A DNA stretch of 10,500 nt from Holosporales bacterium (GTDB lineage Bacteria > Pseudomonadota > Alphaproteobacteria > UBA3830 > JAIRMZ01). The translations under genes and the position numbers were made by a program. The stretch is from assembly GCA_031255325.1 (NCBI GenBank), contig JAIRST010000045.1, positions 1-10,500 of the forward strand. Reading direction: 5' to 3'. Positions 1-5,990 of this stretch are shown piece after piece; within the stretch, counting starts at the first letter, position 1; each line of letters opens with the position of its first letter. The notes under the pieces were generated by a model. It did no database searches. It had not been told where the DNA came from and saw only the letters and a list, made by a program, of their open reading frames with translations.

Positions 1-283
1 AATAAATGGAAATCAACAAAGAACGTTTCCTTCCCCAGATATCGCCAATATATCCAAACAAGATAGCGCCTAACGGACGGGCGATAAGACCTGACGCAAA
101 GGCCCCAAAGGAAGCGATAAGCTGCTGAAAAGAGTCTCCTGATGGAAAAAAAGTGCACCCTAAGATGGCTGCAAAATAGCCATATAAAGCAAAATCGAAC
201 CACTCAAGAGAGCTTCCAGCTACACATGATAAGATAACACGTTTGAGCGCTTGAAATTCGGATGAACTTTTCGCTTTATGCAT
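1..283 (-). CDS. MFS transporter, metabolite:H+ symporter (ProP-like) type, N-terminal part
   Basis: Only the first 94 residues are visible; the gene runs off the left edge. The translation has the N-terminal signature of the MHS branch of the major facilitator superfamily: SSLEWFDFALYGYFA in the first membrane helix (about residues 24-38), then a TFFPSGD loop, a second helix ending in ARPLGAILFGYIGD, and the loop motif GDIWGRKR between helices 2 and 3. Family members are inner-membrane proton symporters for osmolytes or carboxylates such as proline/betaine or citrate; the substrate cannot be told from this part. The start is the ATG at 281-283, preceded on the minus strand by AGAGGA about five bases away. 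It lies 55 nt downstream of the NAGPA-domain gene on the same strand and may be the last visible gene of that cluster. The family call is firm, the substrate unknown. Confidence 0.88.
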   Translation of the reverse strand, partial: MHKAKSSSEFQALKRVILSCVAGSSLEWFDFALYGYFAAILGCTFFPSGDSFQQLIASFGAFASGLIARPLGAILFGYIGDIWGRKRSLLISIY

Positions 284-338
284 AGGATCCTCTTTTAAAT
301 TTTAGGGAAAGTCTCAAAGAACTTTAAAAAAACACTCC

Positions 339-1532
339 CTAAGATGCCCGTTTTTCAAAGATAAGGCAATCTGAAACAGGGCGTTCTTCTTTTTGGGTAA
401 CTATTCTTCCATCAAAATATAAAGAAGAAGACTTTCCCCCATCAAGATTAATGGCCTCTATACATTCTAGATCAAGCATAAGTTGCGCAAGCTCTAAGAG
501 CGTTAACCCCTCTACTCCTGAAGTCGTTCCTTCTTCTCGACAGAGCTTTAAAACTTGATCTATAGGTATCGTATTGAGTTTTGTTTGATAGGGCGGATCC
601 AAAGTGGAAGCTTTGTCGCGCAAGAGTACTCTGACTTCCCCAAGAGTAAAACTGTTGACATCTCGTGCACTGTGATGTTCGGCAACAACTAAAACGATCG
701 TTCCATTGGCCCGTACTCCTATGGCTGTTCGCGCATGCCGCGCTGTACCGAAAGTTGTTTTCCATTCATAAATGGCAGGAATAATCTTTCCATCAAGAAC
801 TAACGGAGGAATACCTGTCACACAAGAATCCTTTGACTGCAGTGAACAATGAGGGCTTAAAGTAATGTTTAATACAGCAGTTGATAGCCCTTTTTGTGGA
901 ACTTTGTCACGAGGAAGAGAGACAACGTATCCACCGGATGGAATGTCACAATTTCCGTGATTTTCTGATGTAATGCGCTGACAATTTTTGTCAAATGCAA
1001 TTTCCACTCTCCCCGAGAGAGGTGTGCGCGTCCGTTTTCCCCAAAAGCTTGTGTATAAGAGGACATCTTCCGTACGCGCCGCTTTATTAACAGCGGTAAC
1101 AGGCACGCATGCAGTCCCAAAACAAACAGAAGCTTGCCCATGACATGGGACAATTTTTAAAGTGTTCTCGCTGAGCACAAGACAGAAATGTTCTTTCAAC
1201 GCTAAACCGGCAATTTCTCCCTTTAAAATGAGTGTTGCACTGGGAATCCCATCTGTATTCTCTCCCATTTCAAAAAAACCGCCATTGATGGCAATCGCCG
1301 TTGGAAATCGTTGGGCGCAAGAGCTGACTGTTTCTCGGCCGAACAACGCGTCTTGCGCTTTCACTAAATGTGCTTGAAAAGCTTGAGTAGGAAACGTCAC
1401 AATGTGAATAATATGCTTATCTGATCGACGCACTTCATAAGTCGGTTCCGAAAATGCGAAAGTAGTAAAAAACAAAATGCTTGCTAAAGCAATATAACGT
1501 CTCAACCATCCAGTATGCTTATTGATATGCAT
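339..1532 (-). CDS. Exported NAGPA-domain (phosphodiester glycosidase family) protein
   Basis: The 397-aa protein has a signal peptide (RR at 11-12, hydrophobic stretch about 13-27, likely cut near AFS|E at 28). The rest fits the NAGPA/DUF2233 fold named after the human mannose-6-phosphate uncovering enzyme. Visible motifs are AINGGFF (81-87), HARTAIGV (266-273), a GLTLLELAQLMLDLECIEA helix (342-360) and INLDGGKSSSLYFDG (361-375). Family members are predicted to cleave phosphodiester-linked sugars; bacterial substrates are mostly undefined and may be envelope polymers. More than ten cysteines after the signal peptide suggest disulfides in the periplasm or outside. The ATG lies 18 nt after the fabG stop, with a purine-rich GAAGAAG in the gap, so it is probably cotranscribed with fabD-fabG. 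A bacterial lipid-gene neighbourhood for this domain is not a standard arrangement known to me. Confident in the family, not in the substrate. Confidence 0.85.
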   Translation of the reverse strand: MHINKHTGWLRRYIALASILFFTTFAFSEPTYEVRRSDKHIIHIVTFPTQAFQAHLVKAQDALFGRETVSSCAQRFPTAIAINGGFFEMGENTDGIPSATLILKGEIAGLALKEHFCLVLSENTLKIVPCHGQASVCFGTACVPVTAVNKAARTEDVLLYTSFWGKRTRTPLSGRVEIAFDKNCQRITSENHGNCDIPSGGYVVSLPRDKVPQKGLSTAVLNITLSPHCSLQSKDSCVTGIPPLVLDGKIIPAIYEWKTTFGTARHARTAIGVRANGTIVLVVAEHHSARDVNSFTLGEVRVLLRDKASTLDPPYQTKLNTIPIDQVLKLCREEGTTSGVEGLTLLELAQLMLDLECIEAINLDGGKSSSLYFDGRIVTQKEERPVSDCLIFEKRAS

Positions 1533-1550
1533 GTCTTCTTCTTGCCCTTC

Positions 1551-2288
1551 TCAAATCATCGCTAATCCACCGTTTACGTGAAGCGTTTGTCCTGTCATAT
1601 ACGATGCCTCGGAGCTTGCCAAGAAAAGTGCTGCTGCTGCAACTTCCTCAGGCGTGCCCGCACGACGAACGGGGATAGCCTCCTTGAAATGCTGTTTCTG
1701 CTCATCTGTTAAGGAGTCCGTCATTGCCGAAGCAATAAAGCCGGGAGCGATACAATTTACAGTAATACCTCGGGCCGCAACCTCAGCAGCAGTAGATTTC
1801 GTAAGACCAATCAACCCTGCTTTCGAGGTCGCATAGTTCGCTTGTCCAGCATTTCCTGTAACCCCAACGATGGAGGTAATGTTTATGATACGCCCCCAAT
1901 GCTGCCCTAGCATATTTTTAATGGCAGCACGCATCAAACGGAAGGGAGATTCTAAGTTAACCGCAAGAACATGCTCCCAAGCTTCATCAGACATACGCAT
2001 CAGCAAGCCATCTCGCACAATACCTGCATTATTGACCAAAATATCGACGTTCCCAAGGACTTGCCCAACATTCGGAATCAACTTTTCGGTTGCATCCGTA
2101 TCAGCAAGGTTACACGGAAAACTGTGCACTCGTTCTCCAAGTTCATCAGCTAAATGGGCTAATGCTTCACGTCGTGTTCCAGATAGAGCAACCGTCGCGT
2201 TCGCAGTATGTAAAGCACGCGCAATTGCCGCCCCAATATCCCCTGTAGCCCCTGTAACAAGAGCAATTTTTCCTTTTAAATCAAACAT
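1551..2288 (-). CDS. fabG: 3-oxoacyl-[acyl-carrier-protein] reductase FabG
   Basis: FabG reduces 3-oxoacyl-ACP to 3-hydroxyacyl-ACP with NADPH, the first reduction of the fatty-acid elongation cycle, in the cytoplasm. At 245 aa it is the usual length of this short-chain dehydrogenase. It shows NNAG (86-89), catalytic Asn111 (VNLES), Ser139 (NITSIVG), the Tyr152-x3-Lys156 pair (NYATSK), NCIAPGFI (178-185) and the FabG C-terminus GQTLHVNGG. The start is the ATG at 2286-2288, because AGGAGG lies five bases upstream. A GTG 15 nt further upstream is in frame, but that extension would contain the Shine-Dalgarno sequence itself. The gene follows fabD with an 11-nt gap. One oddity is the cofactor loop, TGATGDIG, where the usual middle glycine of TGxxxGxG is Asp17. 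Everything else looks intact, so a working enzyme is likely. Confidence 0.95.
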   Translation of the reverse strand: MFDLKGKIALVTGATGDIGAAIARALHTANATVALSGTRREALAHLADELGERVHSFPCNLADTDATEKLIPNVGQVLGNVDILVNNAGIVRDGLLMRMSDEAWEHVLAVNLESPFRLMRAAIKNMLGQHWGRIINITSIVGVTGNAGQANYATSKAGLIGLTKSTAAEVAARGITVNCIAPGFIASAMTDSLTDEQKQHFKEAIPVRRAGTPEEVAAAALFLASSEASYMTGQTLHVNGGLAMI

Positions 2289-2299
2289 TTTATTCCTCC

Positions 2300-3244
2300 T
2301 CACGTACCTTCTTTAAGAAATTCTTCAATCTCTTGCGGTGTGTTAAGTGTACTCACACGCCTATCTGGAGCGATACGCCGCATAAGGCCTGTTAAAACGC
2401 GCCCTGCCCCAATTTCAATAAAATGATCGACTCCTAAAGAAATAAGGCATTGCATACTCTCTGTCCATCGGACGCAATGCGTTATCTGATCTATAAGAAG
2501 TGCTGCAATTTTTGTGCCATCTGACGTAGGTTCTGCTGTAACGTTAGAAACAAGCGGAACCTCTGGATTTCTTAGGGATATGTTGGTAAAAGCTTGGCGC
2601 ATATCCTCTTGCGCTGGAGCCATTAAAGAACAATGGAAAGGCGCACTGACTTCAAGAGGAACGGTACGTTTGGCGCCTTTTTCTTTTGCCCAGACTACCG
2701 CTGAATCAAGCGCCCGTTTTTCTCCGCTGATAACAATTTGTCCAGGGCAATTATCGTTGGAGATTTCACAAACTCCATCAGCAGAGGCCATTTTCACGAT
2801 CTCTTGAACGGTAGGAATATCCACTCCTAAAACAGCTAACATCCCTCCTATATTTCCAGGAACAGCATCTTGCATCGCCTTTCCCCGTATACGCAACATC
2901 CTAGCCGTATCTTCCAGAGATAGTGCTTTAAAAGCTGCAAGTGCAGCATATTCCCCTAAGGAATGCCCTGCACCATAAGCACTTTGTTCCGATAGAAAGA
3001 AACCTCCTTCTTTTTCAAGCACTGCTGCGACTGCAAGGCTTACGGTCATAAGAGCAGGTTGCGTATTTTGCGTCTCTTTTAAAGTTTCTTGAGGACCATG
3101 AAATATCAACTGGGACAAGTTCTCTGACAAAGCTTCGTCGACACATGCAAATACATCACGGGCTGCAGGAAAAGTGTCGTAAAGCTCTTTTCCCATGCCC
3201 ACAAATTGCGCTCCTTGCCCTGGAAAGAGAAATGCCCGTGTCAA
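2300..3244 (-). CDS. fabD: Malonyl-CoA:ACP transacylase FabD
   Basis: FabD moves the malonyl group from CoA to acyl carrier protein, supplying the extender unit for fatty-acid synthesis in the cytoplasm. The 314-aa protein has the family length and motifs: FPGQGAQ (7-13, oxyanion-hole Gln), nucleophile Ser95 in GHSLGEYAAL, RGKAMQ (120-125, Arg binding the malonyl carboxylate), His204 in APFHCSLM, a late QITHCVRW (253-260) and EIGAGRVLTGL. The start is a TTG at 3242-3244. Reading upstream in frame to the TAA at 3266-3268 there is no ATG or GTG, and GAGGA sits at the right distance before the TTG. It is the first gene of the minus-strand cluster, with fabG 11 nt downstream. In many bacteria acpP and fabF follow fabG; here they do not, so they must be elsewhere. 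Confidence 0.95.
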   Translation of the reverse strand: MTRAFLFPGQGAQFVGMGKELYDTFPAARDVFACVDEALSENLSQLIFHGPQETLKETQNTQPALMTVSLAVAAVLEKEGGFFLSEQSAYGAGHSLGEYAALAAFKALSLEDTARMLRIRGKAMQDAVPGNIGGMLAVLGVDIPTVQEIVKMASADGVCEISNDNCPGQIVISGEKRALDSAVVWAKEKGAKRTVPLEVSAPFHCSLMAPAQEDMRQAFTNISLRNPEVPLVSNVTAEPTSDGTKIAALLIDQITHCVRWTESMQCLISLGVDHFIEIGAGRVLTGLMRRIAPDRRVSTLNTPQEIEEFLKEGT

Positions 3245-3366
3245 AATATCCTCTTTATCTTTACGTTAATCGAAGCTACTTTTTCTTTCTCTTAGGATCA
3301 AGAGCGAAAGATAAAGGGAGCTCTTGCTCTTGAAATATAAGCTTTTATGCAGTACATAGAATTTAT

Positions 3367-3443
<77 letters not shown>

Positions 3444-3619
3444 TGTATTTTGGGTACTGTTTATCTTGTGGCATATCTTTGGGATATTTGAATAATATTA
3501 TAAGATGCGCTTTTGTGGATCCCATATTTTCCAAAAATCGAGGCGTTAAAATGTGATTTTTCTGGATCCCTTGCTTTTTACGATCAATTCAAAATCATAC
3601 TTTAAGTTAGTCGAGAATT

Positions 3620-3721
3620 ATGATGCTCATTAAAAGAACTCTTACAGAAACCATAAAACGCGCAAACCAAAATTTTCCAGCTGTTTTTGTGCACACATAC
3701 CCTTATTCCCTATACAAATAA
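3620..3721 (+). pseudogene. Possible remnant: N-terminus of a DUF4143/AAA_14-type ATPase
   Basis: A 33-codon frame starts at ATG 3620 and ends at TAA 3719. Its first two thirds read IKRTLTETIKRANQNFPAV, which resembles the start of the AAA_14/DUF4143 ATP-binding proteins: an IKR-T-L-...-FPAV block directly before the GPRQVGKTT Walker A loop. Here the similarity stops exactly where the Walker A motif should begin (next residues FVHTYPYSLYK), and no continuation was found in the other plus-strand frames nearby. The Shine-Dalgarno sequence is poor. The likeliest reading is the stump of a deleted gene. A chance resemblance over about 20 residues is possible. Confidence 0.35.
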
Positions 3722-3779
3722 TAACGATAATAAAAAGAATATGGGCTCAACCGTATTTTGAACCATGCTTCTTCCTGTG

Positions 3780-3828
3780 CTCTTCAAAAGAGGCCACATG
3801 AAAGCAAAAAACTATGTGGTGTTTTTGC
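3780..3828 (+). promoter_or_regulatory. Cluster of overlapping inverted repeats upstream of the porin
   Basis: Three pairings lie within 49 bases: CTCTT/AAGAG with a 3-nt loop (3780-3784 with 3788-3792), CCACAT/ATGTGG (3794-3799 with 3814-3819), and GCAAAAA/TTTTTGC (3804-3810 with 3822-3828). The last two interleave, so they exclude each other or form a strained pseudoknot. If transcribed with the porin mRNA they could be a structured leader; if they lie upstream of the promoter they could be protein-binding sites. No T-run follows, so a simple terminator is unlikely. Confidence 0.35.
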
Positions 3829-3937
3829 AACTTACTTCTTATGAACGTTAATATTTTAGCTTAAAAAATACAATATTTATCTTTTATTAACCAATGCCGG
3901 ACTTTATATGCCATAGAACCTAAAGGGAGTATTAAGA

Positions 3938-5287
3938 ATGAATAGAATTTTGTTAAGAACTGTTGCTGGTGTTTTAGCTGCATTTCCTCTGCTGATGGTA
4001 GGGGCACAAGAGGAAGAAGAAGTGAATGCTGATCTTAATAACTCTGGTGGATTTGCCGTGAGTACAAGTGGAGAGTTACAGAGTTTAGCCGTTGCAGGAA
4101 CTCAAAAGAAATCGTTTGGAAAAGATCATGCCTATTTCGCTGTTTCGGGAACCATTACGTTTAATCCGTCCATGACGACAACAAAGGGGGTCACGCTTGG
4201 GGGTAATGTAGGGTTAAGTGCAGATGCCAGTATGGGGCAGCAATGCCAATCTGGCATTTCAGAAGCGTATCTTTCCGCTGCAGGGAATTTTGGAGAATTT
4301 CAATTTGGAAATCAAAGCAGCGCCGCTGATGAGATGAGCATCGATGGTACAACTGTCCTGGGGGGTCAAGAGGGGGCAGCAGGATCAATTGCCAACGTCT
4401 TTAACGTATCTGGCGGTTCTTTACTGCAGACGGGAATCACGGCTGATGACGGTATTGCGACAAAAATTATTTATATGTCACCGATATTAAAAGGGGCGCA
4501 GCTTGGCGTATCCTATACGCCCAATAGCCAATCAGTAGGTATGTTGCAGAATGTAACGAATATTAACTATCAGTACCATATGGCGCCATATGTTACACAA
4601 GGAAACTTGCAGAATGAAACGGACGATAGTGGTTTCAAGACACCAAACGCTAACGAGAAACATAGCAGATCGAATCCATCAAGTCTTCCCGCTAAAGATG
4701 ATGATCTAAGCGCTGGCGCTTTCTACCTAAATGGCGTGACAGCAGCATTGGCCTATAACTATGGTTCTGACGAGGCATTTAATCTTGCATTAGCTGGCTG
4801 TGGATGGTACGGACAGGGGAAGCCACAAGCCCCCGGAGATGGAAGAGTAGTTGAAGATCTTATAGCTTTTCAAGTGGGTGGCACTATTGGATACAAAATA
4901 TTTAAATTAGCTATTGGATATGCGGATAATCTTAAGTCTTTGATGACCAAAGTGTATAAAGCATCCGAGGGCATCCAAAAGGGGGCCGATATGGGAAAGG
5001 TTTACACTGCTGGTCTTGCATTAGAATACAAATCTTGGAAAGCATCGGCGGGATATTACCATTCTGTTAAAAAATATGCGGAAAAAGGTGATCAAACAAC
5101 GGGGCAAGTTATTACCGGTACGGTAGATTACAAGATCCTAGATGGCGTTGTTGCATATGGAGAGTTTGATCACGTTAGAACGAAAGGACGTTCTACGAAG
5201 GAAAAGCGTTCATGGGTAAACTCCACAACACCATTTGAAGATAACCAGGGGAACTTCTTCTGGCTTGGAACAAAAATCAATTTCTAA
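3938..5287 (+). CDS. Outer-membrane porin, general Gram-negative (Porin_4-like) type
   Basis: The 449-aa protein begins with a signal peptide (basic MNRILLR, hydrophobic to about 20, likely cut at VGA|Q near 23) and an acidic EEEE stretch. It then alternates short amphipathic strands with glycine-rich turns, as expected of a beta-barrel. The segment SEAYLSAAGNFGEFQFGNQS resembles the strand leading into constriction loop 3 of porins, and the sequence ends in phenylalanine (FFWLGTKINF), the usual C-terminal signal for BAM-assisted insertion. Such proteins form pores for small hydrophilic solutes in the outer membrane. The ATG follows AAAGGGAGT with about eight bases spacing. The gene stands alone, between the long intergenic region and a strong terminator. 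Strand number and selectivity cannot be read here; the porin family call rests on overall pattern and ends. Confidence 0.82.
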   Translation: MNRILLRTVAGVLAAFPLLMVGAQEEEEVNADLNNSGGFAVSTSGELQSLAVAGTQKKSFGKDHAYFAVSGTITFNPSMTTTKGVTLGGNVGLSADASMGQQCQSGISEAYLSAAGNFGEFQFGNQSSAADEMSIDGTTVLGGQEGAAGSIANVFNVSGGSLLQTGITADDGIATKIIYMSPILKGAQLGVSYTPNSQSVGMLQNVTNINYQYHMAPYVTQGNLQNETDDSGFKTPNANEKHSRSNPSSLPAKDDDLSAGAFYLNGVTAALAYNYGSDEAFNLALAGCGWYGQGKPQAPGDGRVVEDLIAFQVGGTIGYKIFKLAIGYADNLKSLMTKVYKASEGIQKGADMGKVYTAGLALEYKSWKASAGYYHSVKKYAEKGDQTTGQVITGTVDYKILDGVVAYGEFDHVRTKGRSTKEKRSWVNSTTPFEDNQGNFFWLGTKINF

Positions 5288-5306
5288 CCTCATATAGGCT
5301 AGCAAT

Positions 5307-5330
5307 GGGGGCTTCAGCCCCCCTTTCTTT
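5307..5330 (+). terminator. Intrinsic terminator of the porin gene
   Basis: GGGGGC (5307-5312) pairs perfectly with GCCCCC (5317-5322) around a TTCA tetraloop, followed by TTTCTTT. It lies 20 nt after the porin stop codon. This is a textbook Rho-independent terminator and marks the porin as monocistronic. Confidence 0.92.
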
Positions 5331-5359
5331 AAAGTCTTTACTAAAGTCTTTACTAAAGA
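5331..5359. repeat. Short tandem repeat, 12-bp unit
   Basis: The unit AAAGTCTTTACT occurs twice in perfect copies (5331-5342, 5343-5354) plus a partial third copy AAAGA. It sits directly after the porin terminator in non-coding DNA. Nothing indicates a function; such a tract may vary in copy number by slippage. Confidence 0.8.
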
Positions 5360-5467
5360 TTAGCTATACCAAGTTTATAATTCAGCAAGAATCTTGTTCT
5401 TTTAAGAGCACCAGAAAAATGTGCTCCTCCGCAAGGCCACTTTATTGGCTACCAAAAAATATATCTA

Positions 5468-5908
5468 TCACCAAACCTTACAAACACAAAAGAACCATCC
5501 GCATCCTGTCGGAAACGCAAAAGGGATACGACGTTTACGGGAAAGCACACAACGTAAGCATCCAACACTTCCCACTATGGCTAAAAATATGGGTAAAATG
5601 GAAATAGGAATCCATAAGCTGCAAAGACAGAGAAGTTTGACGTCGCCTCCGCCTAAAACAGGTTTTCTTAACAACACTGGAAAAATCTTATGTACCAGCA
5701 CTGCTCCTCCTCCAAGCGTACAAATACTTTCCCAAAAAATAGGGGTAAAATACAGGTGCAAACAGCTGAGCACAAAAAAGCAGAATAGCCCTCCTTCAGG
5801 AATAATCTGAAAGCGTTCATCTTGTTTGATGATCACCATCCATGGAATAAGGGATAAGAGTAAGTAATATAAATGTATTTTTTCTTCATTAAGAATAAAA
5901 GTTCCCAT
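5468..5908 (-). CDS. Prepilin peptidase (A24 family, single-domain)
   Basis: This 146-aa, very hydrophobic protein carries both aspartate motifs of type IV prepilin peptidases: Asp30 in QDERFQIIPE (usual form D-x-R-...-IPD/N) and Asp89 in LGGGDVKLL (usual form GxGDxKL). The C-terminus has RIPFAFPTG, like the late PFgPfl motif. These inner-membrane aspartyl proteases remove the short basic leader of prepilins and pseudopilins. The length matches the protease domain alone, without the N-terminal domain that two-domain PilD/PulO enzymes use to N-methylate the product. It is divergent from the secretin gene, and the pseudopilin downstream of the secretin is its obvious local substrate. The ATG at 5906-5908 has only a weak purine-rich AAGAATAA before it. 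Cysteines are frequent in the membrane helices. Confident in the family. Confidence 0.88.
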   Translation of the reverse strand: MGTFILNEEKIHLYYLLLSLIPWMVIIKQDERFQIIPEGGLFCFFVLSCLHLYFTPIFWESICTLGGGAVLVHKIFPVLLRKPVLGGGDVKLLCLCSLWIPISILPIFLAIVGSVGCLRCVLSRKRRIPFAFPTGCGWFFCVCKVW

Positions 5909-5930
5909 TATTCTTATTCTTTAGTAAAAA

Positions 5931-5959
5931 CGAATAGTATTCGCGTGTATTTTTATAAT
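5931..5959 (+). promoter_or_regulatory. Candidate promoter and operator of the secretin operon
   Basis: A perfect -10 box TATAAT lies at 5954-5959, about 30 nt before the secretin start codon. No good -35 box is seen at 16-18 bp spacing. Instead that position is occupied by the inverted repeat CGAAT-AGT-ATTCG (5931-5943), and a TTCGAA palindrome follows the -10 at 5964-5969. This arrangement suggests a promoter that depends on, or is controlled by, a regulator bound at the repeat. It lies in the 82-bp gap between the divergent peptidase and secretin genes and might affect both. Confidence 0.45.
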
Positions 5960-5990
5960 ACTTTTCGAATAAATACACAAAGGATGGTGT

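Larger units (their letters stand above)
3444..3937. other. Long AT-rich intergenic region with a gene remnant and hairpins
   Basis: No intact gene is seen in these 494 bases. They hold two copies of TGGATCCC (3516-3523 and 3563-3570), and between them a weak hairpin AAAAATC/GATTTTT (3533-3539 with 3555-3561). Next come a short coding remnant (3620-3721) and a cluster of inverted repeats (3780-3828). The last 100 bases are very AT-rich and lead into the porin's ribosome binding site. The porin's promoter is probably in this last part: TACAAT at 3869-3874 is a fair -10, and TTGCAA (3825-3830) with TAATAT (3849-3854) at 18-bp spacing is an alternative. Neither is strong enough to choose. Confidence 0.5.

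Noticed and set aside
2289..2303. GTG at 2301-2303 as an earlier fabG start
   Set aside because: The five-codon extension consists of the AGGAGG Shine-Dalgarno sequence itself and overlaps the fabD stop; the ATG at 2286-2288 fits the family N-terminus.
1870..2316. Plus-strand frame of 148 codons opposite fabG
   Set aside because: It is a shadow of the well-conserved fabG reading frame and shows no recognisable domain or ribosome binding site.
3299..3332. Hairpin CAAGAGC/GCTCTTG between fabD and tRNA-Pro as a terminator
   Set aside because: The loop is 20 nt and no T-run follows on either strand. It could be an operator, but nothing supports this.
3516..3570. Pair of TGGATCCC copies as a mobile-element boundary
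   Set aside because: Eight-base repeats around a 39-bp AT-rich spacer are too short and lack terminal inverted repeats or a coding part.
5406..5426. GAGCAC/GTGCTC hairpin as terminator of the prepilin peptidase gene
   Set aside because: A perfect 6-bp stem lies about 40 nt past the stop on the minus strand, but only TT follows before TAAAAG, so the T-run is missing. Possible but not supported.
5305..5810. Plus-strand frames of 100 and 129 codons after the porin
   Set aside because: They start in the terminator and tandem repeat or overlap the prepilin peptidase gene on the other strand, whose catalytic motifs are clear; no family features are seen in them.
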